In this document: piece after piece, positions 15,907 through 25,103 of the stretch
Position numbering within the stretch: the stretch's first letter is position 1
Layout: each line of letters opens with the position of its first letter
From: Oscillospiraceae bacterium
GTDB taxonomy: Bacteria; Bacillota; Clostridia; Oscillospirales; CAG-382
NCBI GenBank assembly: GCA_015065165.1
Contig: SVQU01000001.1
Coordinates: 1 to 36,631 of the forward strand
Reading direction: 5' to 3'
Length of the DNA: 36,631 nt
The notes under the pieces: generated by a model
The model's database searches: none
What the model was told of the DNA's origin: nothing
What the model saw: the letters and a program-made list of their open reading frames with translations, nothing else
Made by a program: the position numbers and the translations under genes

Positions 15907-18540
15907 ATGAAACCTATTTCTCTTAACGAAATACGCAAAAAGTATCTGGAATTTTTTGAAAGCAAGGGACATCTTTGCTTGAATTCTTTTCCTCTTGTTC
16001 CGCAAGATGACGATTCTCTTTTGCTAATTAATGCCGGTATGGCACCCCTTAAAAAGTATTTCACAGGCGAACGCGTACCTCCTCGCAAGCGCGTAACCAC
16101 TTGCCAAAAGTGCGTTCGTACTTTGGATATTGATAACGTTGGTAAAACTGCACGCCACGGCACTTTCTTTGAAATGCTCGGCAATTTCTCTTTTGGTGAT
16201 TATTTCAAGGAAGAAGCAATTCCGTGGGCATGGGAATTCCTTACCAAGGTTATGGAAATTCCCGAAGACCGTTTGTATCCCAGCATTTATGTTGAAGACG
16301 ACGAAGCATTTGATATTTGGGTAAAGAACGGTATACCCGCAGACAGAATCGTTCGTTTCGGAAAAGATGATAACTTCTGGGAAATAGGCTCCGGTCCTTG
16401 CGGCCCTTGCTCTGAAATTTATTTTGACCGCGGTGAAAAATACGGTTGCGGCAAGCCCGATTGTAAGGTTGGTTGCGATTGCGACAGATTTATCGAGGTT
16501 TGGAATATAGTATTTACTCAGTTTGACAGCGATGGTGCGGGTACATATACAAGACTTGCAAATCCTAACATCGATACAGGTATGGGTTTGGAACGTCTTG
16601 CTTGTGTAATGCAGGACGTTGGCAACCTTTTTGAGGTTGATACTAACAGAAGTATTCTTGATAAGGTTTGTGAGCTTTGCGGTAAGCAATATAACGGTAG
16701 CGCCGCAGATAATGACGTTTCTATTCGTGTTATAACCGACCATATTAAAACTGCTACCTTCCTTATCGGTGATGGTGTAATTCCTTCCAATGAAGGCAGA
16801 GGATATATCCTTCGCCGCGTTTTGCGCCGTGCAGCACGTCATGGTAGATTGCTTGGTATTAAAGGCACTTTCCTTGGTGAAGTTTGCGACGTGGTAATTG
16901 CTAACAACTGTGAGGCTTACCCCGAACTTTCCGAAAGAAAAGAATATATTAAAAAGACTATTAAGGCCGAAGAAGACCGTTTTGCGCAAACCTTGGATTC
17001 GGGTCTTGCAATTCTTGAAAAAATGCTTGCAGATGCCGAAAAGAACGGCGAGAAAACACTTTCGGGCGAAAACGTATTTAAGCTTTACGATACCTATGGA
17101 TTCCCCATTGACCTCACTAAGGAAATTACTGAGGAAAAGGGAATTGAGGTTGACGAAGCAGCCTTCCGTGAGCTTATGCAGGAGCAGAAGAAGCGCGCTC
17201 GCGAAGCAAGAGCTAATATCGATGCGGGCTGGGCTGGCGATGCTCTCGCAATGATCGATAAATCCAAGGCAACCGAGTTCGTTGGTTATACCGAAAACGA
17301 ATGTGATTGTAATATTGAGTACATTATCGCAGACGGCGAGGATGTTGGTGTTCTTACAGGTGGTAAAGCAACCATTATACTTGATAAAACCGCGTTCTAT
17401 GCGGAAAGCGGCGGACAGATTGGAGATCAGGGTTACATCAAAACCGCAAAGGGAATTTTCCGTGTTGATGATACACAGAAAACTCCCGAAGGACAATATC
17501 TCCATATCGGTGAAGTAATTGAAGGTACTATTGAAAAGGGAAGTGCTGCCGCATCCATCAACGTTGAACGTCGCGATGCGATTCGCAGAAACCACTCTGC
17601 GTTGCACCTGCTTCAAGCAGCCCTTCGTTCCGTTTTGGGCTCTCACGTTGAACAGGCGGGCTCTTACGTAACTGCCGAACGCGGTAGATTTGACTTTACT
17701 CACGGTTCAGCGCTTACCGAAGAAGAAATTCGCAAGGTTGAGCTTTTGGTTAACGCGCAGATTCTTGCTAATAATACCGTTACAACCGAAATTATGACAC
17801 CTGATGAAGCGCGCAGCAAGGGTGCAATGGCACTTTTTGGTGAGAAGTACGGTTCTTCTGTTCGTGTTGTTTCTATGGGAGATTTTTCTGTTGAGCTTTG
17901 CGGCGGTACTCACGTTTCCGCAACAGGCTGTCTCGGTATGTTCCGTGCTGTTTCCGAGTCTTCTGTTGCCGCAGGTGTCAGAAGAATTGAATGTGTTACC
18001 GGTATGAATACGTTGAGCGCTATGCTTTCTCAGGAACAGTTGTTAGACACCGTTAAGAAAACCGTTAAAGCTGTTAATAACGACGATATTCTTAATAAGG
18101 CTGAGCAGATTATTAATGATTCTAAGGCATTGAAGAAGGAGCTTGAAGCAATCAACCGCAAATCAGCTTCCGAAGCTGTTGACAAGGCATATAACGAAGC
18201 AATTGATGTGAAAGGCACCAAGCTTGTTCGTGCTTCCTTCAATGATGCAACCGTAGATGCTCTTCGTGATTCTGCTGATAAGATAGTTGCTAAAGATGAA
18301 AATGCAGTTTGCCTATTCTCTACAGTTAACGAAGGAAAAGTATTGTTAGTTTCCGCTTGTGGTTCGAATGCTGTTAAGTTGGGTGCTCACGCAGGTAATT
18401 TGCTTAAGGCGATTTCTCCCATCCTTGGTGGTGGCGGCGGCGGTAGACCTAACAGCGCGTCCTCCGGCGGTAAGGATGCATCTAAGATTCCCGAAGCGTT
18501 CTCTACGGCAGAATCTGTTCTTTCAGACCAAATTAAATAA
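15907..18540 (+). CDS. alaS: Alanyl-tRNA synthetase
   Basis: This enzyme charges tRNA-Ala and edits mischarged Ser/Gly. The 877-residue length is normal. It starts with the class II core (RKKYLEFFESKGH, then ARHGTFFEMLGNFSFGDYFK), has the Cys-rich GCGKPDCKVGCDCDRF segment and the anticodon-independent tRNA-binding part. The editing domain has its zinc motif in HSALH (about residue 563-567) and CGGTHV (about 664-669). The C-terminal domain has the glycine-rich GGGGGGRPNSASSGG. GAAAGGA precedes the ATG. The 47-base gap upstream is too short for a T-box riboswitch, so control, if any, comes from the promoter upstream of the lipoprotein gene or from one I cannot identify. Confidence 0.98.
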   Translation: MKPISLNEIRKKYLEFFESKGHLCLNSFPLVPQDDDSLLLINAGMAPLKKYFTGERVPPRKRVTTCQKCVRTLDIDNVGKTARHGTFFEMLGNFSFGDYFKEEAIPWAWEFLTKVMEIPEDRLYPSIYVEDDEAFDIWVKNGIPADRIVRFGKDDNFWEIGSGPCGPCSEIYFDRGEKYGCGKPDCKVGCDCDRFIEVWNIVFTQFDSDGAGTYTRLANPNIDTGMGLERLACVMQDVGNLFEVDTNRSILDKVCELCGKQYNGSAADNDVSIRVITDHIKTATFLIGDGVIPSNEGRGYILRRVLRRAARHGRLLGIKGTFLGEVCDVVIANNCEAYPELSERKEYIKKTIKAEEDRFAQTLDSGLAILEKMLADAEKNGEKTLSGENVFKLYDTYGFPIDLTKEITEEKGIEVDEAAFRELMQEQKKRAREARANIDAGWAGDALAMIDKSKATEFVGYTENECDCNIEYIIADGEDVGVLTGGKATIILDKTAFYAESGGQIGDQGYIKTAKGIFRVDDTQKTPEGQYLHIGEVIEGTIEKGSAAASINVERRDAIRRNHSALHLLQAALRSVLGSHVEQAGSYVTAERGRFDFTHGSALTEEEIRKVELLVNAQILANNTVTTEIMTPDEARSKGAMALFGEKYGSSVRVVSMGDFSVELCGGTHVSATGCLGMFRAVSESSVAAGVRRIECVTGMNTLSAMLSQEQLLDTVKKTVKAVNNDDILNKAEQIINDSKALKKELEAINRKSASEAVDKAYNEAIDVKGTKLVRASFNDATVDALRDSADKIVAKDENAVCLFSTVNEGKVLLVSACGSNAVKLGAHAGNLLKAISPILGGGGGGRPNSASSGGKDASKIPEAFSTAESVLSDQIK

Positions 18541-18554
18541 TTGGAGATAAATTT

Positions 18555-18893
18555 ATGGATTGCTTGTTTTGTGCAATTATAGAAGGCAAAATTCCTTCTA
18601 CAAAGGTTTATGAGGACGATTGCGTTTTGGCGTTTAAGGATATTAACCCCAATGCGCCTGTTCACGTTTTGGTCGTTCCGAAAACTCATATAGAATCTGT
18701 AGATTGTGTTAACGAAGATAACGTAGATTTCGTTGCGAAGGTAATGCTTGCTATTCCTAAGGTTGCAAAGGTATGTGGCCTTGAGAACGGATATCGTGTT
18801 ATCACTAACGTGGGTGAGGACGGCGGACAAACCGTAAAGCATATTCATTTTCATATTCTTGGTGGAGAAAAGCTACCTGTAAAACTTGCTTAA
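18555..18893 (+). CDS. HIT family purine nucleoside phosphoramidase-like protein
   Basis: This 112-residue protein has the HIT fold: CLFCAIIEGKIPSTKVYEDD at the start, VLVVPKTHI in the middle and the histidine triad HIHFHILGG at the end. Proteins of this HinT-like group hydrolyse AMP-N phosphoramidates and adenylated lysine. They carry CxxC near the N-terminus, which is present here (C4, C7) and may bind zinc. GGAG precedes the ATG. The next gene begins 10 bases after its stop. Genes of this kind are often found next to housekeeping translation genes, which fits alaS upstream. Confidence 0.93.
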   Translation: MDCLFCAIIEGKIPSTKVYEDDCVLAFKDINPNAPVHVLVVPKTHIESVDCVNEDNVDFVAKVMLAIPKVAKVCGLENGYRVITNVGEDGGQTVKHIHFHILGGEKLPVKLA

Positions 18894-18903
18894 GGATTTA
18901 TTA

Positions 18904-21108
18904 ATGTACGAGAAGCGCTTTGTTGCAATAGGTGTGTCGTTTTTTGCGATTGGTGTGGCATTAGGTATATTTCTTAATAATCGCTACACTTTACCTTTTT
19001 GCGCCGTATTTATGTTTTTTGGTGTCGCTTCTGTTGCGTTATTGTGTGTGAATTCTAAAATCAGCAAGAAAATTTTATCCAAATGCATAACGGCGATTGT
19101 TTTTACAATCGCCGCTTTGTCTTTTGGTATAGTTCGTGTTTGTGTTCAGGATACGTTTGATAATTACCAAAAAACCTATGATGGTTGTGAGGATTTGGCA
19201 AGTGTAAGAATTGTTGAAGTTAACAACAACTATATCGACGGACGAATTCTCACAAGCGAAATGGGACTGCACAGGGGAACGTCAGTGCGGATTTATTATC
19301 CGTTAATGGAAGAAAAATTGACTGTTGGTGATGTTATCAACGGAGAGTTAAGATATAAATTTAAAAACACCAATTCACTGCGCTCGAATGGAATTAATCT
19401 TACTGCTTCTTGTGAAAATACAATTTTAGAAAAAGGAAGCGGGATTTTGTATTCTATTCGAAAAAGCGTTGATAACAGTAGCAATGAACTATTTGGGCAA
19501 TTTTCGAATATATCTGCAATCTCCAAGGGAATAACAATAGGCGATAGGTCCGATATTGATTCATTCACCTTTGCAACTTATCAAAAGGCGGGGATATCGC
19601 ATTTGCTGGCAATCAGCGGACTGCATATTTCTATTGTCGTGATGAGTTTTTTTAATCTTTTGATATTTTTATCTTTTAATAGAAATTTCTCGAGTATTAT
19701 ATGTGTTATCGTCGCTTTTTTGTTTTCGGCATTGGTGGGATTTTCGGTAGGTGCTTTAAGGTCGGCAATAATGATTTCAATCGTGTTTATTTCGAGAATG
19801 TTTCTTATGCGGTCAGATTCATTTACGTCGTTGTTTCTTGCCTTGATGCTGTTTCTTATGATAAATCCATACTCTATTTGTTCGGTGGGGTTACAGCTGT
19901 CCTTTTTGTGCTGTTTTGGGCTTATTTTAACATCACCTTTGACAAACAAAATTAACTATTATTTTTCGCTTAAGGGCGCTAAAGGTAACAGGCTGGTTAA
20001 GGCCATTTGCAAAATAGCGGCTTTTATAGTTGTCCCAATTATAACCTCAACCATAGCTTCGATTTTTTCTTTTCCGATTATTTTTTATAATTTTGATACG
20101 GTTTCTTTTATTTCACCTGTTGTAAATGTGTTTGCAATACCGCTGTTTACTTTAGCATTGGAGTTATCGATAATTGCGTATATTTTTGCACCTATATCGA
20201 TTTTTGTTTCTGGGATTATTTCTTACCCTGCCGGTTTAATTCTGCAATTTGTAACAGATATTTCTAAAGATATTTACAATTTGAATTTGGGTGTCGTTTC
20301 AATCCATTCTCCGTTTATGTCAATAGTTTTGGTGCTATCTGTAATTACCGTTTTGTATTTGATTTTTTCAAAGCATAATCGAAATATGGTTATAATGTGC
20401 TCCTGCTTTTTATTTAGCTTAATAGTTTTTGTGAGTGGAATAATAAGCGATACTACCGATAAAAGCGTGATCGAATATGGCAACGAGGGTGGAGAATACA
20501 TCTATTGCCAAAATAATGGTAATAGTGTTTACGTTGATATAGGAGGATATACGGTAAATCCATCGATAATTTACGAAAACAGCAACATTCATCTTGAAAA
20601 TTACGTGTTGTTAAAATATAATTCACATACATATCAGCATCTGGAGAGAATGACTTCGGATATTACTGTATCTAAAATTTTGTTGCCCGAACCTGTTAGT
20701 ACTAACGATTCCTATTGGTTTGATTCTATAAAACTATTGGCAAATGAAAGAAATTGTGATATAATTCAATTTGTTGATGCGTGCGTGTTAAATTTGTCGG
20801 AAGAATGTAATGTACAAATCGTAGGTTTAAATCATATATCGGAAAATACAACAGTGTATGTAAAATTTGCAGACATTTCAGTTCAATACCTAGGAGACGG
20901 TTTTGAAAATATTGCGGTGTGCGATTATGCTGTTTTGTCCGACAAATGTAAAACCGACATTAGAAATGTAAAAGCAAAAGAAATTTTTGCACAATATGAT
21001 TATGTTCATTACCGCGCTATTATGAATGATGATATAAACCTATTTGGTGATAGATTAAAAATCGAAGTTAATACCGAAGAAAGCAGTTGCCGTATTTATG
21101 AGCCTTGA
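18904..21108 (+). CDS. comEC: ComEC/Rec2-family DNA uptake channel with degenerate hydrolase domain
   Basis: ComEC is the membrane channel for single-stranded DNA in natural transformation. This 734-residue protein has two N-terminal spans, an outer oligosaccharide-binding-like domain (about residues 90-190), then the multi-span competence domain with the key motif HLLAISGLHISIV (about residue 232-245). The C-terminal region (from about residue 520) corresponds in position to the metallo-beta-lactamase-like nuclease domain, and has VDIGG, but the zinc motif normally reading SHxHxDH is here SHTYQH (about 573-578), so metal binding is doubtful. The ATG at 18904 follows AAGGA by 7 bases and was preferred to a TTG six codons upstream. 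Its end overlaps holA by 11 bases. No other competence gene is in the window. Confidence 0.85.
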   Translation: MYEKRFVAIGVSFFAIGVALGIFLNNRYTLPFCAVFMFFGVASVALLCVNSKISKKILSKCITAIVFTIAALSFGIVRVCVQDTFDNYQKTYDGCEDLASVRIVEVNNNYIDGRILTSEMGLHRGTSVRIYYPLMEEKLTVGDVINGELRYKFKNTNSLRSNGINLTASCENTILEKGSGILYSIRKSVDNSSNELFGQFSNISAISKGITIGDRSDIDSFTFATYQKAGISHLLAISGLHISIVVMSFFNLLIFLSFNRNFSSIICVIVAFLFSALVGFSVGALRSAIMISIVFISRMFLMRSDSFTSLFLALMLFLMINPYSICSVGLQLSFLCCFGLILTSPLTNKINYYFSLKGAKGNRLVKAICKIAAFIVVPIITSTIASIFSFPIIFYNFDTVSFISPVVNVFAIPLFTLALELSIIAYIFAPISIFVSGIISYPAGLILQFVTDISKDIYNLNLGVVSIHSPFMSIVLVLSVITVLYLIFSKHNRNMVIMCSCFLFSLIVFVSGIISDTTDKSVIEYGNEGGEYIYCQNNGNSVYVDIGGYTVNPSIIYENSNIHLENYVLLKYNSHTYQHLERMTSDITVSKILLPEPVSTNDSYWFDSIKLLANERNCDIIQFVDACVLNLSEECNVQIVGLNHISENTTVYVKFADISVQYLGDGFENIAVCDYAVLSDKCKTDIRNVKAKEIFAQYDYVHYRAIMNDDINLFGDRLKIEVNTEESSCRIYEP

Positions 21109-22153
21109 TATTTTAAAAACAAGAATAAAAGAGAATAATATTTCGGGCGTTTATTTGTTTTGCGGTTTAGAGGAATATACGAAAGACCATTATGCGGCGC
21201 GTATACGAAAAAAGGTAGATTCCTCTCCGTTACCTGAATTTAACCACGTTTATTTTAATGCAGCTTCGGATAAATTCAGCGATCTGGAAGATGCTATTTT
21301 CGCTTTGCCTTATATGTGCGAAAGCAAATTGATAGAAATTACAGATTTGGAATTTGCAAAGCTTACCGTTGACGTTATTGAGGATTATGCACGTGTTTTT
21401 TCGGATGTTCCCGATTATCTTACCATACTTATTGTATTGCGCGCGGATGAGCAGGTTGAAGAAGAAAGAAAATCTTTAAGTTCCAAAAACGGTCTGGGTG
21501 CCTTTTCTGCCGTTGTTAAAAACTACGGATTAATTGTGGAATTTGACAACGAAAAGGCGGATAAACTGATAACGTGGATTTCTAAGCATTTTGCTTCTAA
21601 AGGGGTTAGCTTTGATGCAAACGTACCGCGAGAAATTGTAAACGTTTGTGGTAATGATATGTATATCTTGCAAAGCGAGATAACAAAACTTTGTGAGGTA
21701 TTTTCAGGAAAGCCTTTAACAGCGGGCGATGTGCGTAAATATTGTTGTGCAAACAGTTCTTTTAAATATTTTGATTTGGCGGCGGCATTAATGCGCCGAG
21801 ATATTATCGGTGCTAAACGTATATGGGAGAGTCTTGACCTAGATAGGGATGAGATACCTCTTGCGGTAGGATACCTTGCCAGAAAATATGCTGAAATGTT
21901 GGTTGTAAAGACGGGTATAGATGCAGGAAAAAGCCAAGAACTTATCGCAAAAGATTTGGGTATGGGGGCGAAACAAAAATGGCAGATCGGAAAAATTTCT
22001 GCCACAGTCGGTTCAGTTGATTCGCGTATGATTGCTTATGCTGTTTCTCAGCTATCTCAGGCGGATGCTAAATTGAAAAGTTTTAGAGGTAACCCCGAGC
22101 GTATTTTGGAATTAACGTTTTATAGGATATGTACTTATGGAAGAAAGGCTTAA
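21098..22153 (+). CDS. holA: DNA polymerase III subunit delta
   Basis: The delta subunit is the wrench of the clamp loader that opens the beta sliding clamp. The 351-residue protein has the family start ISGVYLFCGLEEYTKDHYAARI, then FALPYMCESKLIEI and, in the third domain, FRGNPERILELTFYRI near its C-terminus. The overlap of the start with comEC by 11 bases is the common order in Firmicutes (comEC-holA), and often rpsT follows. Here rpsT is absent and an RNase M5-like gene overlaps the 3' end by 17 bases instead. The ATG was chosen for its match to the family start. The Shine-Dalgarno is inside comEC and not strong, in keeping with coupling. Confidence 0.9.
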   Translation: MSLDILKTRIKENNISGVYLFCGLEEYTKDHYAARIRKKVDSSPLPEFNHVYFNAASDKFSDLEDAIFALPYMCESKLIEITDLEFAKLTVDVIEDYARVFSDVPDYLTILIVLRADEQVEEERKSLSSKNGLGAFSAVVKNYGLIVEFDNEKADKLITWISKHFASKGVSFDANVPREIVNVCGNDMYILQSEITKLCEVFSGKPLTAGDVRKYCCANSSFKYFDLAAALMRRDIIGAKRIWESLDLDRDEIPLAVGYLARKYAEMLVVKTGIDAGKSQELIAKDLGMGAKQKWQIGKISATVGSVDSRMIAYAVSQLSQADAKLKSFRGNPERILELTFYRICTYGRKA

Positions 22154-22724
22154 TTTAAAATATCCCGTTATTGTAGAAGGGAAGTATGATAAGGCGAAGC
22201 TATGTTTGGTGGTTTCATCGCCTGTTATTGCCCTCGATGGCTTTTCTGTTTTTAATAATAGCGAGAAAAAGCAGTTGTTGAAACGTCTTTCAAAAGAAAG
22301 CGGAGTTATACTTCTTACAGATAGCGACCGAGCAGGGAATTTTATACGTGCAAAATTAAAGGGCATTTTAAACGGTAAAGTTTATAACGTATATGCACCT
22401 GCAATCTTTGGAAAAGAAAGAAGAAAAAAAGAATTTTCAAAAGACGGCTTGATTGGTGTTGAAGGCATAGATTCAAATGTTTTAAGAGAATTATTAAAGC
22501 CTTTTGCCGGAGATGTTACTAATAAAGTTGGCTCCGTTACTAAGGCGCGTTTTTACGAAGATGGATTCTCGGGCAATAAGGATTCGTCGGTTAAACGGTC
22601 TAAGCTTGCAAATATACTCTCTTTGCCCGAAACGCTAACTGCGAAAGCTCTTCTTGAAGCTATAAATCTATTGGTTTCCGAAGAGGAATACACCGAGGCA
22701 GTTAAGAGGATTAATAATGAGTAA
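22137..22724 (+). CDS. rnmV: Toprim-domain protein, RNase M5-like
   Basis: This 195-residue protein starts with a toprim domain: the glutamate motif PVIVEGKYDK (about 10-19) and the DxD motif in LLTDSDRAGNFIRAKL (about 62-77). RNase M5 uses such a domain to trim 5S rRNA precursor. A C-terminal part with IDSNVLRELLKPF and later SLPETLTAKALLEAINLL fits the RNase M5 partner domain. The length fits RNase M5 (about 180-195), but 'SDPD' of the usual motif is SDRA here. A plain toprim nuclease or primase-like function is therefore not excluded. It overlaps holA and mtaB at its two ends, as part of a tight operon. Confidence 0.7.
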   Translation: MEERLNLKYPVIVEGKYDKAKLCLVVSSPVIALDGFSVFNNSEKKQLLKRLSKESGVILLTDSDRAGNFIRAKLKGILNGKVYNVYAPAIFGKERRKKEFSKDGLIGVEGIDSNVLRELLKPFAGDVTNKVGSVTKARFYEDGFSGNKDSSVKRSKLANILSLPETLTAKALLEAINLLVSEEEYTEAVKRINNE

Positions 22725-24009
22725 AAGTGTATCTGTACACACACTTGGATGCCGTGTGAATATGTATGAGTCCTGCGCTATTGCAGAGATGCTTCAAGAA
22801 CGCGGGTTCAAGGTGTCCAAAAATAAACAGTGTGATTACTATATAGTTAATACCTGTGCAGTTACTGCCGAAAGCGAAAGAAAAAGCCGTCAACTTGTGC
22901 GAAGATGCTCCACAAAAGGAAAGGTGCTTGTTATCGGTTGCGCTTCTCAAATTGATAGTGGTTATAAAGACATTGAAAACGTTATTTATATAGGCGGCAA
23001 CAGAAATAAAACTGCTGTAGTTGAATGTATAGAACAACATATAAAAAATGAATTTTCAACTGTCCATTCCGTAATACCTATGGATAATGCGCCTTATGAG
23101 GAAATGAGTCTTTCAGGAGAATCGGATGTTTTTTCCGAATGCAGAGCGTTTATAAAAATTCAGGATGGCTGTAACGGCAAATGTACCTATTGTATAATAC
23201 CTAAATGTCGCGGGTCGGTTCGTTCACGCGAGGCGGAAAGTATTATTTCTGAAGCAAAGCGACTTGTTACGAACGGATATAAGGAAATAATACTTACGGG
23301 CATTGAGGTGGGTGCATATAATAAAGTGCCTCTTGGAGATTTGGTGTCCATGGTTTCGAAAACCAACGGTCTTTATCGATTAAGATTGGGTTCACTTTCT
23401 CCGAATATTATTAGCGAACGGTTTCTTTCAAAAGTTTCTGATCTTGATAATTTTATGCCGCATATACATCTTTCGTTACAGTCTTGCTCGGATAAAATAT
23501 TGACTGCGATGAAACGCCCTTATAGGAAAAAAGATATATACGAACGGGTATCATTAATACGAGATTATATACCCGATTGTCAAATTTCTGCAGATATTAT
23601 TGTGGGATTTCCCGGAGAAAACGAAGATGATTTTAATGAAACGGTGTCTGCTTTAAAAGAGCTGGATATATTTCACGTACATTCTTTTCCTTATTCCGAA
23701 AGGGAAGGAACTCCTGCTGCAGAAATGATAAATTCTGTCCCAAAGTCGGTTAGGTCGCAGCGTAACGGCATATTGATTAAAGAATGCCAAGATATTAAAA
23801 ATAAGATTTTGGACAGTAAAATTAATAAAAAACTAAAGGTTTTAGTTGAAAAAGTTAATGATGGTGTTGCTATAGGACACACCGAAGAGTTTCTAGAGGT
23901 AAAGATTATTGGTGATGAATTTTCCGTTGGTGAAATCGTTGAAGTAAAAGCCGTTTCCCACGATGAAGGTTCACTAAATTGCGAATTGATTGGAAGGTTA
24001 GCAAAATGA
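22717..24009 (+). CDS. mtaB: tRNA t6A37 methylthiotransferase
   Basis: This radical SAM enzyme adds a methylthio group to t6A at position 37 of tRNAs reading ANN codons. The 430-residue protein has the N-terminal UPF0004 domain with three cluster cysteines (GCRVN, NTCAV, GCASQ), the radical SAM motif CNGKCTYC (about residue 152-159) with CIIPKCRG, and a C-terminal TRAM tRNA-binding domain ending in EIVEVKAVSH. The first motif GCRVNMYES distinguishes MtaB from MiaB (which reads GCQMN). Its ATG lies 8 bases inside the preceding gene and its stop overlaps the next start as ATGA. Confidence 0.94.
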   Translation: MSKSVSVHTLGCRVNMYESCAIAEMLQERGFKVSKNKQCDYYIVNTCAVTAESERKSRQLVRRCSTKGKVLVIGCASQIDSGYKDIENVIYIGGNRNKTAVVECIEQHIKNEFSTVHSVIPMDNAPYEEMSLSGESDVFSECRAFIKIQDGCNGKCTYCIIPKCRGSVRSREAESIISEAKRLVTNGYKEIILTGIEVGAYNKVPLGDLVSMVSKTNGLYRLRLGSLSPNIISERFLSKVSDLDNFMPHIHLSLQSCSDKILTAMKRPYRKKDIYERVSLIRDYIPDCQISADIIVGFPGENEDDFNETVSALKELDIFHVHSFPYSEREGTPAAEMINSVPKSVRSQRNGILIKECQDIKNKILDSKINKKLKVLVEKVNDGVAIGHTEEFLEVKIIGDEFSVGEIVEVKAVSHDEGSLNCELIGRLAK

Positions 24010-25103
24010 ACGAAAACATAAATGAGAATCAGACGTTGCTTGATATTGATATAATAAACGTTTTGTTTCAACCTATAAAAGAAGTTAATATAACAGACTC
24101 GCGTATTAGAGATGCATTTAAGCATTTTGTTTCCAACGTGGAGATCGACGGAACTATTTCCATAGGTGATATTATCTTTTCCGCCGGCGATATTGTGAGA
24201 AGACACGCCTTGGATGAAAATGCAGGGAATTTGATTTTCTGTTATGATAAGAAAACCGATAATAAAAAGTTGTTGAAAAATACGGTTAATGGTATTTATA
24301 GATTGCTAAATATCTCAAATGGTATTTCTCTAGATTTAGATGCAGTTGGAGGCAGTATCAAAGCAGCGGAGTTTAAAAATTATTTGATTATTCCTGCTTC
24401 TAAGGTTAAAAAGTTTAATAAGATTGCCGCAAGCGAGGGAATACAGCTTAAACAAGCAGGTAGTTTGCTTTCGTTAAATTCGATTATATTTACTCGCGGT
24501 AACGAGATTTTGGAAAAATATGATAAATCCACCCTTGTAAATAGCGATACTCCTGCTTCGGTAACTATGGGAAGCGAGCATTTCGATGCTTTTGTAAAGG
24601 GTTACAATTCGTTACTTTCATACGATTTATGCAATTGCATTTCTGATAATAATGTTATTTGCTTTGGACTTTCGTCCGATATCGCTTCTGCATTAGCAAG
24701 CGCAATTGGCTATTTTGCTGCGGTGTTAAAGACAAAATCGGTATTGAATAAAACTATGTTTTCGTTAGATTCAAACGTAATTACCGCTTCGCCTCGCCCC
24801 GAGGTAACTGATGGCGACTATTTCTATTTGTTAAAGCTTAGAAATGAAAAAAACGGGTTTCCTGATTTTACTCATTTTTGTCAGTTGAAGTATTATTTAA
24901 CCGAGTTGAAAAAACGCGGTATAATAAAAAATGTTCTCCCGTATAAGGAGAACATTAGCGGTGTTTTAAGTAGGTTGGGTACTGATACCCTTGTTTATGA
25001 TTCTATCACAAACACTAACGATAAGTGCTTTGGTGTTGTTGTAAGTGTGAATAGAGGAGAATCAGTGAACGGAATTAAATTGGGATATTTCAGAAGTGTT
25101 TAA
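24006..25103 (+). CDS. Uncharacterised protein, possible diverged PurL-like fragment
   Basis: I do not recognise this 365-residue protein firmly. The best pattern fit is to the C-terminal AIRS-type part of the long clostridial phosphoribosylformylglycinamidine synthase (PurL). The piece LIIPASKVKKFNKIA at about 130 resembles its 'VxVAPEDVEKF' segment, LLSYDLCN its 'LSDLNVCS' segment, and DGDYFYLLKLRNEKNGFPDF its 'AGSxVxLLxPEY..GLPDF' segment. Glycine-rich catalytic loops and substrate-binding Asp/His motifs of PurL are not visible, so it is probably not an active synthase. The ATG at 24006 has GGAAGG 8 bases upstream and overlaps the mtaB stop (ATGA). It ends the long + strand operon and runs 14 bases into the convergent HAD gene. 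No terminator is seen after it. Confidence 0.45.
   Translation: MNENINENQTLLDIDIINVLFQPIKEVNITDSRIRDAFKHFVSNVEIDGTISIGDIIFSAGDIVRRHALDENAGNLIFCYDKKTDNKKLLKNTVNGIYRLLNISNGISLDLDAVGGSIKAAEFKNYLIIPASKVKKFNKIAASEGIQLKQAGSLLSLNSIIFTRGNEILEKYDKSTLVNSDTPASVTMGSEHFDAFVKGYNSLLSYDLCNCISDNNVICFGLSSDIASALASAIGYFAAVLKTKSVLNKTMFSLDSNVITASPRPEVTDGDYFYLLKLRNEKNGFPDFTHFCQLKYYLTELKKRGIIKNVLPYKENISGVLSRLGTDTLVYDSITNTNDKCFGVVVSVNRGESVNGIKLGYFRSV

Noticed and set aside
16024..17703. A 559-codon open frame on the - strand opposite alaS.
   Set aside because: It lies wholly within the clear alaS gene, has no ribosome binding site or recognisable motif, and is explained by the codon bias of alaS.
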